The notes: generated from the sequence alone by a model not told the origin. 23,807 nt of DNA from Rikenellaceae bacterium UBA1749 (GCA_002315675.1 DCHP01000009.1:1-23807); one strand, 5' to 3'. Shown: positions 14,509 through 23,599, counted from the first letter of the stretch. Numbers and translations are program-made.

Positions 14509-15404
14509 ATAGAATAATTTGGGGGTTATTGATGGTTTCATCAATAGTTGCGGGGTGTGATTTCAGAGAGATAGATTATTCATTTTATGATTTGTCACAA
14601 GTATCAATACAGATAAAAAGTGATGAAATAGAAGATTTAAAAGACATGAATTACGAAGTGGTCTTTTTTGATGCTTCTGATACAATAACTATTCAACACT
14701 ACTTTTACGGCGATTCAACAACAGTTTTTTTGCCTTCTGGTAAATATGATCTATTGTTACATAATTGTCTAAGTCAGAATAACTATTTTGATGGAGACTC
14801 TTTCGCGGATTATTGCTGTTTTAGTGAGTTATCTATATATAATGATTTCAATATCACTAAAAGTGATAAACAATCAATCTTCAAGTCACCTGGAAGCCTC
14901 TTCTCCGGAGTTCTTACGGATGTAGATATTATTAAAAATAATAGTAAGGGGATTAATGAAATAGATATAGAGATTGAGAAAAGGGTGTCACAATATAGTT
15001 TCTTTATACCTGTAAAGGGTATAGAATATTTAACATCCATTTCCGGTATTGTGACTGGTATGGCCTCTTCCTTTAATATTAAGGAAAATAGTGCTCAGGG
15101 CCCTCCGTGTTCTATCTTATTGGATATTATCTATGGTGTTTATAATGGAATGGATGGGATATGGTGCTCCTTTAATACATTCGGTATTATGGAGGGTGAG
15201 GAACATTGGTTATACCTATTCGAACTTAAAAAGCCTGATGGGACAGTACAATCATTTGAATATAATATTTCCGAATTTTTGTCAAATGGTGAAAAATTGA
15301 TTCCGGAGACAATAGTAATAGATTATGCTGCTGGACAAAGTGGCTTTACCGATCCTGCTATTGGGGTATGGAGGGATGATTCCCAATGGATTGAATTGAA
15401 ATAG
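14505..15404 (+). CDS. DUF5119-like lipoprotein, putative pilus anchor or assembly protein
   Basis: The 299-residue product has a lipoprotein signal (SIVAGC, cysteine at 18). The rest is beta-rich with no catalytic motif: VSIQIKSDEIEDLKDMNYEVVFFDASD, TVFLPSGKYDLLLHN, then YSFFIPVKGIEYLTSISGIVTGMASSFNI and HWLYLFELKKPDGTVQSFEYNISEFL. This layout resembles DUF5119 proteins and the Mfa2/FimB class of pilus-anchor lipoproteins, which sit in the outer membrane at the base of the fibre. The link is from overall pattern and position between DUF3575 and fimbrillin genes, not from a strong motif. Start overlaps the upstream gene by ATGA. The next gene begins after a 64-bp gap holding a hairpin. Confidence 0.6.
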   Translation: MNRIIWGLLMVSSIVAGCDFREIDYSFYDLSQVSIQIKSDEIEDLKDMNYEVVFFDASDTITIQHYFYGDSTTVFLPSGKYDLLLHNCLSQNNYFDGDSFADYCCFSELSIYNDFNITKSDKQSIFKSPGSLFSGVLTDVDIIKNNSKGINEIDIEIEKRVSQYSFFIPVKGIEYLTSISGIVTGMASSFNIKENSAQGPPCSILLDIIYGVYNGMDGIWCSFNTFGIMEGEEHWLYLFELKKPDGTVQSFEYNISEFLSNGEKLIPETIVIDYAAGQSGFTDPAIGVWRDDSQWIELK

Positions 15405-15433
15405 ATTTGAAGCTGTTGGAAGTTGCTTCAAAT
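15405..15433 (+). other. Intercistronic hairpin before the first fimbrillin gene
   Basis: ATTTGAAGC at 15405-15413 and GCTTCAAAT at 15425-15433 form a perfect 9-bp stem with an 11-base loop, starting right after the DUF5119-like stop codon. It is followed by an A-rich, not T-rich, stretch, so it is not a standard Rho-independent terminator. It could block 3' exonuclease, mark a processing site or slow transcription. The separated fimbrillin gene is normally made in the largest amount. Confidence 0.55.
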
Positions 15434-15468
15434 AAAATAATTATTCACACATAAAAACTGATTTACAA

Positions 15469-16548
15469 ATGAAAAAGAAAGAATTATTAACTGCATTTGC
15501 AGTGGTAGCTTTGCTATCTGGTTGTCAAAAAGAGTTGCCTTTTGGACCTGAGGAGTTGAAGATTGTCTATTTCGGCAATCCACAAGTTGAGATGTCTTCT
15601 GTAACCAAAGCTGGTGGTTTGTTGGAAACCACATCGTTGCCAGAAGATTGGGATTTTAAGGTTAGTGCATTTGATTACATTGGTGATGATGCTCGTGATA
15701 ATATCGTGATAGATGCTGATAGAGTATCATATTCAGCACAATGGAGTGCAACAGGTGCTCCATATTATTGGCCGGTTGGGAATGTAGATAAAGATGGGTC
15801 GTCAATTAATACTGATCTGAATATGATTGCTTTTGCTCCGGCAACAACCCTTCCTGGAACCTTCGCTTATGACGATTCACTTATTATCAGTTCAACTGGC
15901 ATATCTGGTAGCTTGACTGTTGATAAGGATACTGCCAATCAGGTCGATTTCTTATATAGTGCACCTGCTGATTTCTCAAAGGGGAATAACGTAAAACTGA
16001 CATTTAAGCATGGTATGACCAATGTCGTTTTTAAAGCAAAGGCTTCAGCCGAATATGGGACTGGTACCTCCAAAAAGGAGATACAGATTGTATCTATTAA
16101 TCTCAACAATGTCTATTCAAAAGGATCTTTTGTAACGAGCGATACGATAGCATGGACCCCATCAACGCCTATTACATATTCAATTAATAATACCAATCAT
16201 AATTCGTCTACTTTCGTTGATTCAACAGCTACTTCTTATACATCAGGATTGACCTTGACGACTTCGTATCAACAATTCGGTGATAAGCATATCTTCATTC
16301 CGCAGGCATTATCCGAAATCAAGGGGTCCAATTCCAGAGATGCAGTTACCGCGGATGTAACTGTCATAGTGAATGGTATGACTTATTATTATAAAGATAT
16401 TGAATTGACCTCATTGCAAGATGCCGTGGATTCATGGGAGGAAGGACGAAGAGTTACTTACAATTTGACAGTTGGTCTGACTGAGATTGTATTCGATGCG
16501 CCAGTTGTAACAGATTGGGATGATGATTCTGCTTCAAAAGAGTTTTAA
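15469..16548 (+). CDS. Fimbrillin family (Mfa-like) lipoprotein, probable major pilin
   Basis: The 359-residue product has a lipoprotein signal (LLSGC, cysteine at 19). Type V pilins are exported as lipoproteins, trimmed by a protease and joined by donor-strand exchange. Family marks are the conserved start of the N-terminal domain (EELKIVYFGNPQVEMSSVTKA), WSATGAPYYWPVGN, ADFSKGNNVKLTFKHGMTNVVFKAKA, FIPQAL and the closing YNLTVGLTEIVFDAPVVTDWDDD. The K/R-containing stretch after the lipobox (about 30-46) could hold the processing site. It is Ser/Thr-rich as typical for pilins. It is the first of three structural genes and follows the intercistronic hairpin; likely the shaft subunit. Confidence 0.85.
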   Translation: MKKKELLTAFAVVALLSGCQKELPFGPEELKIVYFGNPQVEMSSVTKAGGLLETTSLPEDWDFKVSAFDYIGDDARDNIVIDADRVSYSAQWSATGAPYYWPVGNVDKDGSSINTDLNMIAFAPATTLPGTFAYDDSLIISSTGISGSLTVDKDTANQVDFLYSAPADFSKGNNVKLTFKHGMTNVVFKAKASAEYGTGTSKKEIQIVSINLNNVYSKGSFVTSDTIAWTPSTPITYSINNTNHNSSTFVDSTATSYTSGLTLTTSYQQFGDKHIFIPQALSEIKGSNSRDAVTADVTVIVNGMTYYYKDIELTSLQDAVDSWEEGRRVTYNLTVGLTEIVFDAPVVTDWDDDSASKEF

Positions 16549-16569
16549 CGATTTACGATTACTTGAGTT

Positions 16570-17562
16570 ATGAGATGTGAGATTCATAGAGTTGGGATTG
16601 CTTTTCTATTGATCTGTTTTTTGATGGGTTGTGAGAAGAATATGGAAGAGATGAAAAGCCGAAGGATAGTTTTTGATGTTGTAGATGGTAATACAAAAGG
16701 AGAATCATTATTAACGACTTCAAATATAGAATCCATGTGTGTCAGCGCATATGAAGGTGCACTGTTCTCTAACTCAAGTATAGTTGGTAATTTTATGGAT
16801 CGTGCACTGGTAAGGCGTATAGCATCTTCATGGGTTTCGGATGTGGATTATTACTATCCATTTGATGGGACAGTGTCATTTTTTGCATATGCGCCTTATG
16901 TGCAAGATTCGAATGTATGTAATTTTAAAAATTACTCAAGAGGTTTCCATTCGTTAGAATATTCACCATCTGAGAATGTCTCATCTCAAACTGATTTCTG
17001 TGTGGCAATACCTATTCTGAATAGAACAAAAGAGAGTGGGGTTGTGCAATTTCAATTACAACACGTGATGTCAAATATTCAGATTTCAGCAGCTTTAGAA
17101 GGGGAACTCCCACCAGGTCAAACATTATATATAGATGAATTGACTTTAGAAGGATTCGTTAAATCAAAGAGGCTTAGTACAAGTGGCAGTTCTCCTTTCT
17201 TTATTTGGTCAAGTGATGGCTCGAGAGATAGAAATTACTCATTAAAAAGAGTTAATAATCAGTTGATTAATAGTCCGATAACTCCCCACCCTGATTATGT
17301 GCTGTTGAATGGGTCAGGAAGTAAAGGTATGTTGTTTTTGTTGCCTCAAACTCTTCTTGGAAATGAAATACTGACTATCAATTTTGGTTGGTATGATTCA
17401 GGGAAAAAGGTAATGGAACGAGATGTGTCTCTTCGTTTCCCGAAAGGACAATGGAGGCCTGGTGAGATTGTAAAGTATAAAGTGAAATTGGAGATTAATC
17501 AATTCACATTGTCTGTAATTGATTGGGAAATCTCAACGATAAAGGGTGGTATTTCTAAATAA
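16570..17562 (+). CDS. Second fimbrillin family (Mfa-like) lipoprotein
   Basis: The 330-residue product has a lipoprotein signal (FLMGC, cysteine at 21). It shows the fimbrillin pattern: MKSRRIVFDVVDGNTKGE at the N-terminus, YYYPFDGTVSFFAYAPY, TDFCVAIPI, VVQFQLQHVMSNIQISAAL, LFLLPQTL and a closing RPGEIVKYKVKLEINQFTLSVIDWEI. Its sequence is clearly diverged from the preceding fimbrillin, so it is likely an accessory or minor subunit (adaptor between shaft and tip) rather than a recent duplicate. It starts 21 bp after the first fimbrillin and ends 6 bp before the DUF4906 gene, consistent with one transcript. Confidence 0.8.
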   Translation: MRCEIHRVGIAFLLICFLMGCEKNMEEMKSRRIVFDVVDGNTKGESLLTTSNIESMCVSAYEGALFSNSSIVGNFMDRALVRRIASSWVSDVDYYYPFDGTVSFFAYAPYVQDSNVCNFKNYSRGFHSLEYSPSENVSSQTDFCVAIPILNRTKESGVVQFQLQHVMSNIQISAALEGELPPGQTLYIDELTLEGFVKSKRLSTSGSSPFFIWSSDGSRDRNYSLKRVNNQLINSPITPHPDYVLLNGSGSKGMLFLLPQTLLGNEILTINFGWYDSGKKVMERDVSLRFPKGQWRPGEIVKYKVKLEINQFTLSVIDWEISTIKGGISK

Positions 17563-17568
17563 TGAAGA

Positions 17569-19518
17569 ATGATGAATAATAAAATATTACTATTTTCTCT
17601 ATTTGTATTAATGATGAGTAGTTGTAAATCAATAAGTGATGATTACAATGAAGATTGCGATTCTGTTAATGTGGGATTTGATTTAGGTGTTGAATCAATT
17701 ACGTCAGGTACATTAACGCAGACGAAAACAGATGTGAATGATGCAGAATATGAGATAGAAAATATTTGGGTCATACAGTTCGATGGAATTTATAATAATT
17801 CAAAGGTGGTTGGTACTCCTCAATATATTGAACGATACATGCCAAACTCATTTGTAAATCTTTTACAGTGGGAGAGTGAGTGTCGCGTGTTATTCTTGGC
17901 AAATACCTTCAATCCATCACTCTTCAAAAATATTGATGGCAGCACTATCAATAATATTATGTCTAAATGTTATACTATTGAGAATCAGAAAGATATATTA
18001 ATTAATAATTCACCTGTCTTTTCTGGATATATAGATTGTACAATTGGACCATCTACATCGAATATCGGATATTGTACATTGAAAAGAAACTATGCATTAG
18101 TGGATTTCAATATCATTACGACCACTTCTGAAATATCAATAGATTCATTAGTTGTCTGCAATATCCCCAATACCATAGCTTATTGGTCTGATGGGCCAAT
18201 AGCCGATGTGTATTCAGGTTCGATGATAAAATACAATGACATCGCTATGGCCGCTTCTGGAGATACCGCAAAGTATACCTTCATCATGCCGGCGAACAGA
18301 CAAGGTAGTGTTTCAAATGATGATGAGACACAAAAGAACAAATATGCAGGAGATTATTCAACTTATGTTATCCTATATGCTAAGAGTGCTGCTAATGAAG
18401 GATTTCAATACTCCTTCTATTTGGGTGCCAATATGGAGAATAACTTCAATATAGATGCTAATCACTATTATAATTATTTGATCACAATGGATGGGACGGG
18501 GAATCCAAATGTCGATTTAAGAGTGAAAAAATTATCCAGTCCGGCAAATTGTATTTTGGCTAAACCAAACAATCCAGTAAGTGTATCATTGTCACAAGTT
18601 GATAAATTCTGGGGGAATAATGGGTATGAAAATGAGCCGGCGTATACATTGGGAAGTAATAAGGCTTGGACTGCAGATGTATTATGGGCAGATTTTCCTC
18701 TTTCACAAATCACTTTGACAAAATCGAGTGGAGTAGGCTCTAAAGATTATTTTACGTGTCTTCCTACCGTAGAGGGTAATGCCCTAATTGTCATTCGGGT
18801 TAATGATATTATTGTATGGAGCTATCATATCTGGATAACAAATGATGATCTGGAAGCCAAAGCGATAGTTTGGAATGGGAAAACTTTTATGGATAGGAAT
18901 GTAGGGGCAATTACTGCTGATTATACTACCAGAAATTACTATTTTCAGTTTGGAAGAAAAGACCCATTCCCAGGGGATCAGACGATATATGGGACCAATA
19001 AAACATTTACGACAAATCCTCTTCCCGGTCGTGGCGCTGATAGGGCCAATGTTCCATTTACAATAAACAATCCAACGGTATTTATTCCTATGGGAATCGA
19101 TGGGGCATGGACATATTTCGATAAATATTCTCCCAATTCAACTGCTGAAATCATTTGGAATGATCCAATTTCCACCTCGGGCAGTGTTGATTTCAATAGT
19201 TATAAATCTATTTTCGATCCGTGCCCTTCAGGTTGGAAGGTTCCGTACTATCAAGACTACAACCAAATAGGAAATGCCACATGGAATAGATCCCAATCCT
19301 CCATGATAGTTCAGTCAAGTTTGAAATTTCCAATGGTCGGTTACTTGCAAAATTACTACAAGCGAATAGAAGAAATAGGAAATGAAGCCAAATACTGGAC
19401 TTCAACATCCACTTCAGTGACTAGTGCCAGAGTAGTTACACTGCTAACCTATGTGAAGATGTATACCTATTCAACAGATAAATCGCATGGTGGAGTCGTC
19501 AGGTGTGTCAAGCAGTAG
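17569..19518 (+). CDS. DUF4906 pilus tip protein with C-terminal FISUMP-like domain
   Basis: The 649-residue product has a lipoprotein signal (MSSC, cysteine at 19). Residues about 30-320 look like a two-domain pilin-type N-terminal region of the DUF4906 class (VNVGFDLGVES, NIWVIQFDG, RVLFLANT, YTFIMPANRQG, ANHYYNYLITMDGTGNPNVDLR). Residues about 325-427 form an Ig-like domain closing with VWSYHIWITND. Residues about 430-649 are FISUMP-like: MDRNVGA at 441-447, YYFQFGRKDPFP at 457-468, DPCPSGWKVPYYQDY at 550-564 and GGVVRCVK at 641-648. The order pilin-like, Ig-like, lectin-like is what a tip adhesin would show. Start may be 17569 or 17572. Its stop lies 2 bp from the end of the convergent S9 peptidase gene. 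Confidence 0.8.
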   Translation: MMNNKILLFSLFVLMMSSCKSISDDYNEDCDSVNVGFDLGVESITSGTLTQTKTDVNDAEYEIENIWVIQFDGIYNNSKVVGTPQYIERYMPNSFVNLLQWESECRVLFLANTFNPSLFKNIDGSTINNIMSKCYTIENQKDILINNSPVFSGYIDCTIGPSTSNIGYCTLKRNYALVDFNIITTTSEISIDSLVVCNIPNTIAYWSDGPIADVYSGSMIKYNDIAMAASGDTAKYTFIMPANRQGSVSNDDETQKNKYAGDYSTYVILYAKSAANEGFQYSFYLGANMENNFNIDANHYYNYLITMDGTGNPNVDLRVKKLSSPANCILAKPNNPVSVSLSQVDKFWGNNGYENEPAYTLGSNKAWTADVLWADFPLSQITLTKSSGVGSKDYFTCLPTVEGNALIVIRVNDIIVWSYHIWITNDDLEAKAIVWNGKTFMDRNVGAITADYTTRNYYFQFGRKDPFPGDQTIYGTNKTFTTNPLPGRGADRANVPFTINNPTVFIPMGIDGAWTYFDKYSPNSTAEIIWNDPISTSGSVDFNSYKSIFDPCPSGWKVPYYQDYNQIGNATWNRSQSSMIVQSSLKFPMVGYLQNYYKRIEEIGNEAKYWTSTSTSVTSARVVTLLTYVKMYTYSTDKSHGGVVRCVKQ

Positions 19519-19520
19519 CA

Positions 19521-21887
19521 TTATAGCTGCTTAGGCGGATACATACTGTCCCACCACGATGAATCATCTTGCAGGTATTTGGCAAACCATGCATAGATGG
19601 TCTGCTCCCAACGTATTCTGGTATCAAAATCCAGTACGTGATGGTTTTGGTTCTTTGCGAATACCAGCGCTACATCACGTCCAAGAAGTGTCAGTGCATT
19701 AAACATTTGAATGCTCTCTCCAGGAGGTACATTCGTGTCTGAATCACCATGCAACAATAGGAGAGGGGTATGAATTTTATCTGCATTGAAAAGAGGACTT
19801 TGATCTACATATAGATCTTTTCTCGTCCAAGGATAGCTCTCTGCCATACAAGTCTCACTGTAACTGTAGCCCCAATAACCTTCTCCCCAGTAACTTGTAT
19901 GATCACTTATACCCGCATGAGAGATACCTGTTGCAAATATATCAGTTTGGGTCAAAAGATATTGAGTCATAAATCCTCCATAACTTGCTCCAATACAGCC
20001 GATTCTGTCTTTATTGACAAAATTGAATTGTGCGCAGAATTGCTCAACACCCTCTATGATATCCTCAGCAACTATTTTCCCTGCTGTGTTAACATGTCTG
20101 GCAGAGAATTCCTGTCCGAATCCAATAGCCCCGGATGGAGTGATTTCTAAAAAGATATAACCTAGGTTTGTATAAGAGTGTTCTGGATATCTACTCTCAA
20201 AACTCCTTGATTCTGGTGTACATCCTCCATAGTAATTTACAATCAATGGATACTGTTTTTGAGGATCGAAATCGAAAGGAACATAGTAGCGGGCATATAT
20301 CTTATCTCCACGTGAAGTGATATATGTCCAATCAATGGATTGCCCGATTATTACATCCTTTAGATTCTCTGCGCTGATGTCTTCAATAAGAGTGGTTTGC
20401 TTATTCTTTAAATTTGTAAAATAAATTCTGTCAGAATTTGAGACTGAATTACCATACCATAACATTGAATTGGCGTTGGACGCGATTGATATGTGGTTGA
20501 CCATCTCTTCGGGCATTGCTATTTCTACAATTTTGCCAGAAATAGGATTGAGTGAGAAGAAATTCACAGAGTCTTTATCTGAAGCTGTAAAGTAGATGGT
20601 ATTGTCTGATTCCTTCCAAATGACTGTTTCAATACTTGGATCGAAATCTTTTGTCATCGTTTTGATTGAACCATCTTCAACACTCATAATGAAGAGCTGG
20701 TAGTCGTAAGTACTAGGTATTTGATCTTCTAAAACGCATTTGCCTATGCCTCCCAAAGCTTCTGGAGAGCCGGTAATCAATATGTTTTTCCCATCTGGTG
20801 AGAAGTTGCAATCTGCCACAAATCCGTCTTGCGATATAATCTCCTTGACCTCAAAAGTTGTAACATTCATAAGATAAAATGTATTTACTTCAGTTGGCCT
20901 TTGTGTAAAAATGTTGAATTTCTTTGCGAATATAATTGATTGTCCATCGGAAGAGATATCGTAAACACGTATATTGGAGTGTCCGTATGTAAGAGGTTGG
21001 CACTCTCCTGTGGCAATATCAAATTTGATTATGTTCGATCTGTTTCTCCATCCTGGTTGTCTATCTTCAGGAGTAAGGACTTGATACATTTCAGCTGATA
21101 CCTCCTTGGGTCCAGTTTCGGAATCAGACAATAATATCCAATCTTCTGTGGGAGAGATGGTGATTGATCCACTTTTTGGTAACAAAGCTGTTACAATTTC
21201 CTCATTCCCAGTGATTGGATCAACTGTTATCAATTCTCTATATCCTTTCCTTTCCCTTGTATAATAGTACTTATCACTCTTTGGCATCCAGTTGAAACGG
21301 GTGTCAGATGGGAGTTTATGAGAAGTATTATTGAGAAGATTGACCAGTTTTACTATGGTTTCACTTTTGCCACCCTTCAATGTTTTGGATGTAGTTATCA
21401 ATGCGAATTTTCCTGATGGGGAGATGGAGGCTGATGATACTCTTCTCGCCTGAAGAACATCTGTTGTAGTATAGAGATGTTTTGTTTCAATGTTCTCTGG
21501 TATTGTAATAATACCATCCCTTTTGCTCTCTGCATATAATCTCACTGAATCCAAAGAGTCTGTATTAAAACATATGTCAATACTATAGATGTTTGGTGTT
21601 AAATTGATATTATTAGCACTATTCTCGCCATTTATTGATATTTTGATATCTGAAGCATTCTCAATTGAGAAGGCAACATCAGAGTAAGATTTTACACGCA
21701 TATCAAACGATATGCGATAGATATCTTTGGCAGGTTCAACTCTTTTTCCATTTACATCTGTGCTGTCAACAATAAATGGAGTAATAACTTTTTGAGAATT
21801 GATTTTGTATGATGTGATTTCTACCTTTTCCGCAAAAATGGCAGTTGCTAACAATAAAGAAGCAGCAAAAGTGATTAATCGTTTCAT
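19521..21887 (-). CDS. S9 family (prolyl oligopeptidase-type) serine peptidase, exported
   Basis: The 788-residue product has a signal peptide (about 1-19, LATAIFA). A beta-sandwich N-terminal extension (about 20-135) precedes a beta-propeller region (about 136-530), with repeats such as SISPSGKFALITT, TISPTEDWILL, FSPDGKNILITGSPEALGG. The catalytic alpha/beta hydrolase domain lies at about 535-788. The triad is S635 in GASYGGFM, D717 in HGDSDTNVPP and H749 in NQNHHV. These enzymes (DPP4, acyl-peptide hydrolase and S9C types) cleave short peptides. The His motif is NHH rather than the usual GHG/GHx. It starts 4 bp inside the upstream serine hydrolase (ATGA), so they are translationally coupled. 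Confidence 0.9.
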   Translation of the reverse strand: MKRLITFAASLLLATAIFAEKVEITSYKINSQKVITPFIVDSTDVNGKRVEPAKDIYRISFDMRVKSYSDVAFSIENASDIKISINGENSANNINLTPNIYSIDICFNTDSLDSVRLYAESKRDGIITIPENIETKHLYTTTDVLQARRVSSASISPSGKFALITTSKTLKGGKSETIVKLVNLLNNTSHKLPSDTRFNWMPKSDKYYYTRERKGYRELITVDPITGNEEIVTALLPKSGSITISPTEDWILLSDSETGPKEVSAEMYQVLTPEDRQPGWRNRSNIIKFDIATGECQPLTYGHSNIRVYDISSDGQSIIFAKKFNIFTQRPTEVNTFYLMNVTTFEVKEIISQDGFVADCNFSPDGKNILITGSPEALGGIGKCVLEDQIPSTYDYQLFIMSVEDGSIKTMTKDFDPSIETVIWKESDNTIYFTASDKDSVNFFSLNPISGKIVEIAMPEEMVNHISIASNANSMLWYGNSVSNSDRIYFTNLKNKQTTLIEDISAENLKDVIIGQSIDWTYITSRGDKIYARYYVPFDFDPQKQYPLIVNYYGGCTPESRSFESRYPEHSYTNLGYIFLEITPSGAIGFGQEFSARHVNTAGKIVAEDIIEGVEQFCAQFNFVNKDRIGCIGASYGGFMTQYLLTQTDIFATGISHAGISDHTSYWGEGYWGYSYSETCMAESYPWTRKDLYVDQSPLFNADKIHTPLLLLHGDSDTNVPPGESIQMFNALTLLGRDVALVFAKNQNHHVLDFDTRIRWEQTIYAWFAKYLQDDSSWWDSMYPPKQL

Positions 21888-23407
21888 TTTTCTGTAAATA
21901 CAATAGGTGTACGACCGACAATAGTCATTGTAGCATTATCTTGTGAGAAGTCAAATACAAATGTTTCGTTTGTATTTATATTGAAAGTGGATAGATAGTA
22001 TGCTGTCAATTGTGTATCTGAATTCCATGAGTATATTCCGGCTGTAGTGTATGGTGTAACATTCATGGTATTGGTATAAACAGATCTGCTGTTTGGATTT
22101 GTCCTGTCTGTTGTACCGTAGTTCCAATTATTATGGCCGAAATTGACATTGCTGATGGAAGCTGCACTCTCCAAAGTCAGCTGCATATCCCCATTCATAT
22201 CAAATCTTAATCTAATTGTATTGATACCGTAAGAATTCTCTTCAACCGGGAATATCTTTGTGCAACTCTTCATTGGTTGGATTTCAGATAGAGAAATTGG
22301 GATGGCTAATTTATATTGTTCCAACTCTGCATTCAAATCAATATCGCTCTTTGGTAGGGCAGAGTCGCTTACTGTCTCGACCAGTGCATATACAAGATCA
22401 TTGAAATCCTTTTCGCTTCTGATTGTACTATGGGCTGCAACGACCATATCTTCCTTAGGGAATACAATTACGACCTGATTTGATGCACCGATTGCTCTAT
22501 ATGTATCGTGCCTTCCCATCCATGTCTGGTATCCGTATCCACATCCAGTGTCGTCTAGAGTTGCATTATCCTCGTCACTTCTATCTGGACGTTGGAAAAT
22601 ATGTGGAGTTGTCATCTCTGTAATCCACTCTTTATTTAGGAGTTGAACGCCGTTCCATTTTCCTCCGTTTTTAAGGAATGTACCGAATTTTGCCAGATCG
22701 GATGTTTTAAGGTGAAGTCCTCCATTACCTAGGTTATGTCCATCGTTGTCCATCTCCCAGCATGCGACGTCAATGCCAAGTGGATCAAACAGTCTAGGCT
22801 TTGCATATTCGTAAAGGCTTATGCCTGTAACTTTAGTAAGAATGCATGATAGCATGTGTGTGCATGTAACATTATATTCAAAATGTGTTCCCGGTTCGTA
22901 AGCATAATCTTTTGCTAGGAAAGATGCAATCTGTTCATATCCTGAGCCATTATATCTTGTGTCAGCATGTCCGGCACTCATTGTCAACAAATGATAAACC
23001 GTAAGTTTCTCCAATCCTGCTGGGATAGTTTCTGGAAGTAGGTCTGGAAAGAAATCCATTACCCTGTCGTTTATGTTCAATAATCCCTCTTGAACTGCGA
23101 AACCAATGATTGCTGCTGTGAATGTTTTGGTTGAAGAGTACATAGAGTGTGGCAGTTCAGCGCTATATGGCTCCCACCAATGTTCTGCTATCACTTTATC
23201 ATGACGTAATATCATCAAGCCATGAATCTCCATCTCTTTTTCTTGAAGAGAGTTGAAAAGATTAAGAATCTCTTCAGATTTTACACCTTGAGATTCAGGG
23301 GTGGCACGTTCGAATCCATCGGAGTATGGGATTGTAGTAGAATCACATGAGAAGGTGATTCCTAATAATACGAATGAAATAAGGGCTAGAAATGCTTTTT
23401 TTACCAT
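21884..23407 (-). CDS. Beta-lactamase-fold serine hydrolase, lipoprotein
   Basis: The 507-residue product has a lipoprotein signal (ITFSC, cysteine at 21). Residues about 35-360 match the class C beta-lactamase-like family: the S91-x-x-K94 motif in SMYSSTKTFT, then VYHLLTMSAGHAD and FEYNVTCTHMLSCILTKVTG with the Y-x-N-type second motif, LGNGGLHLKTSDLAKFGTFLKNGGKW and GCGYGYQTWMGRHDTYRAIGASNQVVIVFPKEDMVV. A C-terminal beta-rich region (about 385-507) ends INTNETFVFDFSQDN. Members act as D,D-peptidases, esterases or amidases; the substrate here is not shown. Start at 23407 follows a consensus promoter by 41-71 bp. It is first in a two-gene unit with the S9 peptidase. Confidence 0.9.
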   Translation of the reverse strand: MVKKAFLALISFVLLGITFSCDSTTIPYSDGFERATPESQGVKSEEILNLFNSLQEKEMEIHGLMILRHDKVIAEHWWEPYSAELPHSMYSSTKTFTAAIIGFAVQEGLLNINDRVMDFFPDLLPETIPAGLEKLTVYHLLTMSAGHADTRYNGSGYEQIASFLAKDYAYEPGTHFEYNVTCTHMLSCILTKVTGISLYEYAKPRLFDPLGIDVACWEMDNDGHNLGNGGLHLKTSDLAKFGTFLKNGGKWNGVQLLNKEWITEMTTPHIFQRPDRSDEDNATLDDTGCGYGYQTWMGRHDTYRAIGASNQVVIVFPKEDMVVAAHSTIRSEKDFNDLVYALVETVSDSALPKSDIDLNAELEQYKLAIPISLSEIQPMKSCTKIFPVEENSYGINTIRLRFDMNGDMQLTLESAASISNVNFGHNNWNYGTTDRTNPNSRSVYTNTMNVTPYTTAGIYSWNSDTQLTAYYLSTFNINTNETFVFDFSQDNATMTIVGRTPIVFTEK

Positions 23408-23447
23408 AATATTATTATTTACTAGTTATTTTTTCATTATTACTAAA

Positions 23448-23478
23448 CAAAATTACGTAAATACGGTCTATATATCAA
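23448..23478 (-). promoter_or_regulatory. Consensus promoter for the serine hydrolase-S9 peptidase operon
   Basis: On the minus strand TTG at 23478-23476 and TAATTTTG at 23455-23448 are separated by 20 bp, fitting TTTG-N19-21-TAnnTTTG. Transcription would begin near 23441, leaving a leader of about 34 bases. Confidence 0.75.
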
Positions 23479-23565
23479 TAAGATTGTAAAACAAAGATAA
23501 AAAACTACTGGCAAACAAAGAGCAGCCTGCAGCTATTATTAAACTTTTAATGAAGTGATAATAAC

Positions 23566-23599
23566 AAAAGCCGTTCCCAGCATAATTGGAAACGGCTTT
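23566..23599 (-). terminator. Rho-independent terminator of the rubrerythrin gene
   Basis: On the minus strand a 12-bp stem, AAAGCCGTTTCC with GGGAACGGCTTT (one U-G pair), encloses a 9-base loop and continues into TTTTG then TTATT. It starts 21 bp after the stop codon at 23620. Confidence 0.75.

Noticed and set aside
19500..19545. Shared bidirectional terminator between the DUF4906 and S9 peptidase genes
   Set aside because: Only a weak 5-bp AGCAG/CTGCT pairing is present and there is no T-run on either strand.
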